From Pagrus major (Eukaryota > Chordata > Actinopteri > Spariformes > Sparidae): a DNA stretch of 64,000 bases. The notes below the pieces were generated by a model, which was not told the DNA's origin, did not search any database, and saw only the letters and a program-made list of their open reading frames with translations. The stretch's first letter is position 1, and every line of letters starts with the position of its first letter. The DNA is taken from contig NC_133223.1 in the NCBI RefSeq assembly GCF_040436345.1, positions 10,555,113 to 10,619,112 of the forward strand. Direction: 5' to 3'. The position numbers and the translations under genes were made by a program. Shown piece after piece: positions 55,439 to 64,000 of this stretch.

Positions 55439-58400
55439 GAACTGTTTAATCTGACTGACTTCTGTATGAGCCCCATCTGCTGGATGGTGTCAGGCAGCGG
55501 CTGTCTGAGGGTCTCAGGCAGGAAGAGGCAGAGTGGAACACTGAATAGTGACAGAGAACCCACGACGATCCACGGCAGGAACTCACTCAACACAACTGGA
55601 GACAAAACCAGACCGCAAATCAGACCTGCCTCCTGAAGCAGGGGTCCTGCCAAAAATGCATCTACAGAGTAAAACAGCTGTCATTTCTGGCATTTGCAGA
55701 CAGTGGATCGATTTTAAATATGTCTGGGAGTGGGTTTATTCAGTCTGTGAGAGTAATGAACGAGAAGGAGCTGTTTGATGAAGAGCTGCAGGTGACAGGA
55801 TTTAAACCTCCAATTTCTCAGTGAGGTAACAACTCCTTTCCCTCATTAACGTTATCAGGTTCCCTATTATCACTGAGTTTATTTAACTTTGACAACCAAT
55901 CCTCCGCTATTAAACCCTCCTAACTCCATGCTAAAAGTAAAATGTGACTCCCCTTTTGTATTATTATCTTAATAATGGAAATACAAAACTACATTTTGAG
56001 AAATATTGCTTACTTGAACTCTGAAGTGGCCCTCCTACAAGAAAACAATACCAGCAGTAGCCTCAAGCTAAGCCCCTGACATACAGTAAATCCAAACTAG
56101 GTCTACAATTGTTGTTTGTTTTTTTTTCAGATAGATATCTCAAAACCTCACCAGATAAAACTAAAACTATCTGTATCATTATATTCAACTAAGGGCAACT
56201 GGAAAAACATTGTTGTTTTGTCATTTAGGTGAAGCCAGAGCTACAGCTCCTACTACAACTGGCATGGGTGGTGCTGCTACCAAAATGCTTCTCTGCAGAC
56301 CGAAGAGAAAGTCACACTAGAGACCATCTTGTGATGGGACCACACCAGCCGCGCCAACCGGCAACATGATGATGTTTCATAAATAAAGAACTTCACACAT
56401 AGACAAACTGGTTCAAACAAACCATATTGATCATATTAAACTGAAGGTATTTTATATACACTGTCTGTAGTATGATGTATGAAGTAAAGGATCTCACCCA
56501 GCTGCAACAGGTATGAAGAAACAGAGGACCCCACTCTGGTGAACATGGCACAAGACGACATTGCTGTGTTCCTGATGACTGTGGGAAACACCTCACCAGT
56601 GAATACGTACAACACCCCACTGCAGGCCACAATGGCGAATTTACCCAGCAACACCAGGGTCAGAGTGACAGCTGGATGACCTGCAGGCAGGAGTAGGGCT
56701 TTAAGCTAGTGATGGGAGAAACAAAGCATTCTTGAAGCACTGAACCTCTGCCCTGAATAGCAACTGCCCAATCATACCATGACTTGGCACTGCAGGCCTG
56801 TCAAGTTTTGCATCTCTCAACATGTGTGGTGTGCATGGGGCATAAATAAAAGAGGCATTTTGTACATAAAGAGTGTGGAGGGTGGCGTCATCTTAGTCTT
56901 TTCACCCAGGAATAGATTCTACAGTGTGTTTATCTTCTCTTACATAAACTGCAGCCACTAGCATGACTGACCACCAACATAATTTACAGTAGGATGTTAG
57001 TGTTAATTTTAAAGTTGAAGAGCAATAGCTAGCTACATCATTTGCTTGGACTGCAGGTTACATTAGTAAAATCCCTGTTCAGGACTGAAATAACCCCTGT
57101 GTCAGAGCCAAGGTGCTATTGTTTCAGGGAAACATTATTTGATCTGTCCTGCACATTCATTGGTTTGGGCAGATTCCACTCAAGAAACTTATTATCTGGG
57201 ATACTATTACATTTGCCAAATACAGCCTTTTATTCTTGTAAAAGTGAAAAGCCAATCTTACTTGAGAACTGCTTGTGCAGGTATGTTTTTCTAAACCCAC
57301 TATAATGTCACCCATTGCTTTGTGGAACACTGTTTTGAAGTCTCGAGCATTATGCCCTCACCATTTTGGATCCATAAGTGACCATATTTGGACGAGAAGG
57401 TGACGCTGGGGATAATATCCTGATTGGATCTGACTGACAACCCGAGGACACGCTGTCATAGCAACTTGTAAATCACAAGGTATCCATGACCTAAGGATAC
57501 CCTGCTTCATTGTATTTTTTACTATAATTTACAAAATTATCATCATGGTGTATTGAAGGAGAATTGGAACAAGCGATTGAAACCATAAACTCATTAGGAA
57601 ACTGTTTACTGAAGTTATAAATCAAGTGAGAAGTAGGGTTATTTTTGCATAAGCTTAAATACCATTGGACTTCTTTTTGAAACCAGTGGAGTCGCCCCCG
57701 AGAAAGAAGCCAGGTTAAAGGCACTTCCACATTGGCTTAACTTTTCAGCTGCAAGCTCTGTCAGTCTATGGTGAGAACACAGTCCCGCTAACGGTTTCAC
57801 ATTACTCCACTGATCAGCAGATGATGGTGCTAACACAATGAAAATGCAGCAACGTGCCTTCAAAAGCAGGGAACAGGATGACTGCAAAGTTAATAATAAT
57901 GTCAACAATGCCAGATCCAGATCCTTGTCAGGCATAGCACACGTCACTGAAAAATCAATTTTGTTGAAACTGATTAACGGTCTGAATAATTTTTCAATAA
58001 GTTGAATCTGTATATTCAAGCATAAAGAAACTAAACAGTGGTGTACAGCTAGTTTGTCTTACCGTGCAGAGTTATCTGGATGAGGAGCAGAGCTAGTGCC
58101 CCCAGCAGGGCGAGGCTGATAAAGGACTGACGACGAGGAAAACTGCGTGCCAGCAGCCAGCTGGCAGCGTATGCTGGCAGCTCAACAACTGTCATCAGGA
58201 AGTAGTTTAGGTAGGGGTTGCCAGAGAGAATAGATATGTTGAATGACAGTCCAAAATAGTTCATGCCAACAGAAAACCTGCAAATAAGAAGGGAGCAAAA
58301 CTTAAACTCAAACTCTACAGTCATGTTAGCTGCCGCTTGGCCGCATCGTTGCTTACAGCAACAGTATGAAAGTGTTGGGCAGAGGGAACAACACACTGAT

Positions 58401-61400
58401 GATGGTTTGTCCTGAGGGTGGTGCCAGAAGAGAGGTCATGAGGTCATTTTAAACTAAAGGGTTAATCCTCTGAGAAGAGGAATGTCAATCTTAACATTAA
58501 ATGGTGATGTTATCACAGTAAGAGAAAAATATTGTCTCGGTGGTGGTGCTAAGGAAAGGTCAGAGGGTCACTGGGGTAAGTTGGGACAATGAACATCCAC
58601 AGTAAATTGGAAAAGGACAATAGGTAGTTGAGACTATTGCTCTGGAAGGATGAACTAATTGACCGTGCAATGCTAGAAAGAAGGAAGTTCCTGAATTGCA
58701 GGAAAAATTGCGGTGTAAAGGTATTTGAACTCACCAGATGAGCCACAGCACAAGTGTGATATTTCGAATGTTTGCGGTCCTCAGCAGGTCCAGGAAGTTG
58801 AGGGACTCATCCTTCTGGCTTTTTACTGTTTCAACCTGGGGAGAGACAGACACTGCATTACAATAGCTGCTCTCATTTAGTGTGTGGATCAAGGCTGAGG
58901 TTAGAGGTTACTTACATTGCTTGAGAGGAAGATGACATGTGGAGCTTCCACTTGATTCTCCAGAGCTGCTGACCTCAGCAGGGTTTCTGCTTCCTGCAAA
59001 CGGCCACAAGACACCAACCAGCGTGTAGACTCTGGAACCAGCCTGGTGGACAGATAGACAAATACAAAAATGTGTCCTCTAAAATTTAAGTTAAAAATGA
59101 TTTTGGTGGAAATTGGAGAAGGACTCTAGATCAATCTGGTTCATTCATCTGTGCATTATATACTCATTCTCAGTCATTAAGAGTTAGCACAGCAACAATT
59201 ATTTCATCGTAAGGTAGACAGTAGATAGAGTGCTCATGTAACAAAGTTTTTTCACTCTGTTCTTTCGTCTGACTGAAAGTGTTCTACATGAGTTTCTTTT
59301 GTAGTACGTCAATGCACAAAATTTAGGTTACAAGGGAGAGGTATCATTTCACAGTTGGATCAATTCCTAAATAATAACTTAACACAATATGAAGATATAT
59401 CTTGAGTGTACCGAGATCATCTTACCACCAGAGAGGGATACAGGCCAAGCCTGGCACAGCCATGATCAGTGACAGATATCTCCAGTCCCTGACCAGGTAG
59501 CCAATAGCAGGCAACAGCATCATAGCAGACACGAAGACAAAAGGCAAGACCAGGTTAGAAAAGAAAACTCTGGTCAAACCAGTCAGGGTCTCTGAACCTG
59601 TGCAAAAAAAATAAACTGTGTCAGAGAATTAAATTAAGTGTCCTCATGGACCTGTTTCTGTTGTCAGACTATTGAATAAATATACAATACAGCTAAGACA
59701 GCTCTTTAAGTATTAATACATCATCCAAGTTAGTGAAAGGTTGACAAATGTACAATCATATGACAACCACTAACATCATCCAAGTAGTGAAAGGTTGACA
59801 AGCTGACAATCATTCTTCAGCATTATTGAAGAAATCTCTTTACCCTGTCAACAATACAAGATTTTCTTCAGGGGTTAAAAGCCCTGGCAGTGTATGAAAA
59901 GCCAAAACAGACAGAAGAGGAATTTGACATGTGTCATGGGTATGGACAGTGTGTTTTTCTGTCCTCCAATGAGACTCCATTGAGGTCAACAACAGACCAA
60001 CAACACTACTGCTTACAACCAGTGGAGAGGAGGATAAAAGTCAGCAGTTACAGTATGATCAAGACGAAAAACCCATACCTAATACAAACAGAGCTACGTA
60101 GCCGGCGAGCTGACCCAGGCCAATCATGAAGTAGAGCACGGTAAAGACCGGCCAGGAAGGAGCGAAGGCCAGAGAGATGCTGAAGACACTTTGCATAGCC
60201 ATAGAGCCAAACAGTACAGGCTTCCTACCAAACCTGAAGTTAAAAAATACAAGAGAGAACAGAGAGAATACAAGAATAGAATGGTGTCAGCCACAACAGT
60301 AACATACTGTATAATGGTGTGTATTAAGTAGATAGACACTGAAGTAGGAAGATATTGTTGGTGCCTAGTAGCACGATGGTCATCCATGTTAACAGCAAGC
60401 CATGAAAGCTTCTTGTTTTTGAATGTGCAGGATATGTACATGGTGTAGATTTCTAGATTCTAGGTTAAACATTAAATCATTCAGCTGACAAAACATCAAA
60501 ATTACTTTGTTGAGTATTTGCCATAAATTTCCTTTTTCCACAAACTGTACCAGACCTTCATCTCTTTTAGTCAGTGCTTGGTCAGCTGACAGCTAACTAT
60601 CAGGCATACTTTGGCTAAACATTCTCCCTCTGTTAACTCCATAGTAGCTGAGAGGAGTGGCCAGCTTGAACTGAAACTGAAAAGTACCGGTCAGAGATCC
60701 GTCCAGAGATGAAGCATCCGCTCAGTCCTCCGAAAAAGTAGACAAGAGAGGTCAGAGGCTGTTTCCACTGGTCGCTGCACACCAGGTTAAACTGGAAGAC
60801 AACGGACATATTGACATTCTGCAGCAGACATTAACAAAAGACACATAGACACTGAAATTCAAAGCAAATATGGGAATGAGTCAGGTATTCCTTTGACCTG
60901 GTCTATCTTTGCTTGTTTTTTCTTTTCTTGTACTCATGATTATCCTGAGTCAGTTTGTGCTGAGTCTCTGTTCTTCTCAGTCTTGAGAAGTTTCTGAACT
61001 CATGTTTCCTGCTTGAGCTGATTGGTTCTTCCTCTGATCTCAGTCCACCAGCATCCAGTTTGTCTCAGACCCATTCTAGAGGGTATTACTTCTCTTGGGA
61101 TGGTCCTCCAGTGGCCATCTCCTCCGAGCCCTGCCATCATGAATCAAACTCCCTTGGGCCTGGTCTTCCAGGGCTGGGCCTTATTGTCCTGCTAATCAGA
61201 TTCTGTTCATTTAGCAGTCATATTTGTTGAGACAGTCCTCCAGTGTCCTGTTCCAGTGAGCCCAGTCCTCCAGTGTGCATCTCCTAAGTACCATTTCTCT
61301 TCAGTCCTTCCCCTTGGTGCACTGGTCTTCAGATTCTCAGATTGTGGTCCTACATTCTTAGTCTTGTCTTGTCAGTCAGCTTTCCTAACTCTCTCCGCAC

Positions 61401-64000
61401 TAAAAGGTAACTGTGACTCCTGTTACTCTGTGCTATGACTACCACAGCAAGCCGAGTGCAAGGTTCAGATAAGTTATTTACAAGGAAAACTGTTAAAAAC
61501 TAACTTGCATCGAGGGGTATACTTCTGTTTGCATTAAAGTAATATTGTATACAAACTGCGGTTTGCATTTTTATATTATTATGTTAATAATGGAAATAAA
61601 GACCTAACATTTTCAGAAATATTGCACTTTCTTGTAGTACTTGAACGCTGAAGTGGCCCTCCTACGAGATGACAAATGAGACCCCTGCCTTAGAGCCAGG
61701 TCCTCCACCATGTAACTCCAGTGACCCCAGTGCTGCAGTGCCCTGCTTCTCAGAACCTGGTTCTTCATTATCCAAAATCTTATAGGCAGTCCTCCAGTGT
61801 CTGGTGCCTCCAAGCCAGGTCTGTAGTGTCCAGCTCTTCAGTCTGGTCCTCCAGCATCTGGTCCCCTCCTGTCCAGACAGCCTCCAAGTTGCCTGGTTTT
61901 AGCTGGGCTGTGGCGTCAGCTTGCCTCTGGACTGTTTTTTCTCCTGTGGGCTGGGCTGTCCTCCTGAGCTGTTCTTGTGCCAAAAGTTTGCTTACCCAGT
62001 GATGATATGCCTTACAAATGGAAATAGACCTAATGCCTCAAAGGATTACAAGTACATAAATCACATTGTGTTGGGGAGTGTGATTGCTGTGATTCCCTCA
62101 GTCTGCGCCTCACTGCCAAGTTTTCATGGTATTTGAGCCCTCCTTGTTTTCTTGACTGTCTGTTTACATGCATTCTTTCCTATGACTCAAACTCTGTGTA
62201 TGAAGACTTTCCGCTGTTTCTGACATTTTCCGTCAAAGTTGTGACTGTAGAGCCTCATTTAGCTCAAAATGTTTGAAAACTTTGAGAAGTGCATTGGGAC
62301 AGAGAGGTAGCCTGGTCCAGGAGAGCACAGCCTTTGTTTTTATTTAACTTTTGGGATAAAAAGTGACTTTAACTTCACTCTCACCTGTCTACAGCAACGA
62401 GCTGCAAGGGTCCACCATATACTACAATTCTAAATTGAGGGGATATACATTTTACCTCATGACAGTACAGAGAGAAGATGGCAAAAAGAAAAGATACTGC
62501 AGGACATCAGAATGAGTATCTGGTGAGGGACCAAACTGAACACAATTTCATGTTGAAATGAGGTCTCTCCTCTTAATGTTTTACAACAGAAACTGTTTAG
62601 ACAAGTCTGAATTTGTATTTAACATGATGGAGTCTAAACAGTAACATAGGGTAGACGGGGGTGGGGGTGTACCTCAGTCACTACAGTAGAATGGTAGTAC
62701 TCTGTACTGTAGTTCCATCCATCTTTACAGCCCTCCTGCTTCAGACTGGAGAGGAGGATCTCTGGACTCGATCCCAGTGCGGATAGGTTGTGGACCAATT
62801 CCAGACTTCCAAGTGTAGACAGATTCTGCACCTGGTCCAGCTTGTACCGGCTACAACTGCTCCTCTCTGGCTGCTCTGCCACCTGCTGAAAAGGAAATGA
62901 AAATGATTGATTTTTATCAATGATTTATTCAAACTTGTGCTGCATGGCACCATCATGCACCCAGGGCAAATGACTGGGATTTAGATTTCTTCAGTCTGAG
63001 GTTCTGTAATTGTCGTACTTATAAGACAACGTAAAAGTTCAACTGATGCTGCAAACAGTAGGGGAGTCCTTTATCAAGTCGTTAATTTGATTTCATTGAA
63101 AAGACTAACCTTGCAACCAAGTTATTAGTTAGAGTTGGGTTTCCCAACTCATCAAAAACTGACGCTTTGGGATTGTAGGACGGGTTGGCCGCCATTCCAA
63201 AGCATCATTATTTAACGAGTTGGGAATGAGACTCAAAAATCAACCTTTCTTACAAATAGCACCTTTAAAGTGATTTAAAGTGATTTAAAGAGATTTCCAA
63301 ATGATCCGATTCTTTTCAACGGCTCTTTGGTATTAACAAAGTGGACCGAGTCATACTTGGTGAAAGCTGTACTTTTTTATCATTGTGCCAAAATGTCACT
63401 GTCTGCACTAAATCCACTTCCCTATATGTAAACAGTGAGATTATTAAGTGTAGCATGAATTGCATTCAAGGCAAGACAACTTTATTTACACAACAAAGCA
63501 GAGGGAATATGTTGCCACACTGTGTAATGTTTACAGACATTAGGTCTGGCAATAAGAGTACTTTAGTGCTGCTAAGCTTAAACCCAGTCCACATATTCAA
63601 AATGAAATTATATTGGTGCAATGTAAGTTTGAATCTGATCCAAATCCTACCCTATCATTATTCTCAGGATTATTTCACAAAGAAAGCTAGTCACCCGACC
63701 CCCTTTAAAAAAGAATAGAGAAAAGAATGATGAGCCGTTCTTTGACAACTAGCGGAAACAAATAGAGCCTGGTTTGCTTCACAAAGCTGTAATTTCCATC
63801 AGGCTAAAGAAGTGACAACTGTCCGATGGTGAATAAAAAGTCTAAATTGAGGCATTTAATAATATTTTTCTCTTTCACAGTTACTCCACTTGAACGGGCC
63901 TGGTTCCAAATCCAGCTGGTTCTGACCTGTGTGGGGATGCTCGCCTGGATCCAGTCCTGGCTCAGGTTGCTGTGGGTTGGGATGTGGCAGTGGTGTGGGG
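54805..64000 (-). CDS. slc22a5: SLC22 organic cation/carnitine transporter, OCTN-like, 5' end cut
   Basis: Eleven exons seen: 64000-63927 (cut by the window edge), 62885/62882-62673, 60791-60688, 60233-60079, 59597-59426, 59042-58916, 58835-58735, 58277-58063, 56680-56498, 55595-55460 and 54898-54805, about 522 codons. Only roughly the first 45 residues are missing. The extracellular loop ([12 protein letters not shown]...CKDGWNYST) with TEFNLVC, the RFGRKPVLF signature after helix 2, [17 protein letters not shown], and [16 protein letters not shown] identify the SLC22 family. The closest wording is SLC22A4/A5 (OCTN1/2), plasma-membrane carriers of carnitine and organic cations. Oddities: the OCTN Walker-like GTEILGKS is GSETLTGL here, and the inferred tail ends TTHL. 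Paralogue assignment (A5, A4 or fish-specific) is uncertain. The exon 10 donor (AA|GTCAGT) is inferred from frame. Confidence 0.9.
55049..55096. ncRNA. miRNA-like hairpin candidate in slc22 last intron
   Basis: Arms 55049-55066 and 55079-55096 pair over 18 bp (13 perfect Watson-Crick near the loop, two wobbles towards the base) around a 12-nt loop. I do not recognise a known miRNA seed. The stem is shorter than a typical pre-miRNA. Confidence 0.3.
55365..55437. repeat. (CA)n microsatellite beside slc22 exon 10
   Basis: About 73 bp of CA, starting about 22 nt past the inferred exon 10 donor; GT-repeat in the gene's sense. A frame reading through it as Cys-Val repeats is an artefact. Confidence 0.98.
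55596..56497 (-). other. slc22 intron 9
   Basis: Holds one copy (about 55960-56045) of a repeat that recurs in intron 2 (about 61573-61672). No extra exon was recognised. Confidence 0.5.
56681..58062 (-). other. slc22 intron 8
   Basis: Unique sequence. The frames at 57042-57305 and 57639-58019 match no known protein. Confidence 0.5.
59598..60078 (-). other. slc22 intron 4 with a short tandem duplication
   Basis: CATCATCCAAGTTAGTGAAA and the following ACAATCAT segment are duplicated in tandem at about 59720-59815 (unit about 50 bp, two diverged copies). Nothing else was recognised. Confidence 0.55.
60792..62672 (-). other. slc22 intron 2 with degenerate tandem repeats
   Basis: Two blocks (61060-61310, 61690-61900) are built of diverged units starting GTCCTCCAGTGTC. 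Between them lies the repeat shared with intron 9. No exon was recognised. Confidence 0.55.
63141..63226. mobile_element. Foldback MITE remnant in slc22 intron 1
   Basis: The left arm 63141-63170 (TTCCCAACTCATCAAAAACT onward) and the right arm 63197-63226 are 30-bp inverted repeats with a few mismatches, separated by 26 bp. The pattern resembles a short fish palindromic repeat. Confidence 0.7.
63227..63926 (-). other. Rest of slc22 intron 1
   Basis: No gene was recognised. Short dispersed-repeat wording (AAGGCAAGACAACTTTATTT) occurs at 63469-63488. The 125-codon plus-strand frame at 63341-63718 has no family resemblance. Confidence 0.45.

Noticed and set aside
55312..55459. Read-through of slc22 exon 10 as the true C-terminus
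   Set aside because: It would translate the CA repeat into Cys-Val runs; splicing to 54898 gives a tail of family-like length and motif instead.
63341..63718. 125-codon plus frame
   Set aside because: No similarity, AT-rich, lies in an slc22 intron and overlaps a dispersed repeat.

Overview
This window looks like ordinary chromosomal DNA from a ray-finned (teleost) fish. It carries split genes with GT-AG introns, all on the minus strand, and their reconstructed proteins match vertebrate families over full length. The rest is long CA/GT microsatellites plus typical fish repeats: LINE-2, L1-like, Tc1/mariner, hAT- and Harbinger-like foldback elements, tRNA-derived SINEs and a Ty3/Gypsy fragment. 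I found no operon, CRISPR array, phage or plasmid feature. Gene identities come from family knowledge recalled while reading; no database search was run.

Layout. 1-2.8 kb: broken LINE-2 (+) and L1-like (-) copies. 5.07-14.91 kb: two coding exons of plekhm3 (start codon, both PH domains), with its zinc-binding C-terminus beyond the left edge; the 8.2-kb intron between them holds a SINE, a LINE-2 3' end and a decayed Tc1 transposon. 14.9-28.7 kb: about 14 kb without a convincing gene, containing MITEs, SINE/LINE tails, a canonical RFX-type X-box and one orphan exon-like segment. 28.75-31.71 kb: complete six-exon dnajc15 (150 codons). 33.77-47.89 kb: complete sestd1 (18 coding exons, 752 codons from the conserved start) with an unusual acidic tail; its 5' region runs through a 20-bp minisatellite (48.2-49.2 kb) to a probable GC-rich promoter and noncoding first exon near 51.1-51.4 kb. 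52.4-53.4 kb: dead Gypsy fragment. 54.8 kb to the right edge: an OCTN-like slc22 transporter, 11 exons seen, with the first exon cut by the window end.

The four genes do not form a pathway. PLEKHM3 is a membrane-associated PH-domain scaffold, DNAJC15 a mitochondrial inner-membrane J-protein, SESTD1 a lipid-binding Sec14/spectrin-repeat scaffold, and the SLC22 protein a plasma-membrane organic cation/carnitine-type carrier. All splice junctions in the three multi-exon reconstructions keep frame.

No wholly new system is evident. The points most worth a second look are local: CA-repeat tracts just inside several sestd1 5' splice sites, three well-formed inverted repeats that could fold as RNA hairpins, a minisatellite with a 120-bp higher-order period interrupted by LINE and SINE pieces, the sestd1 acidic tail, and lineage-specific motifs in the SLC22 protein.
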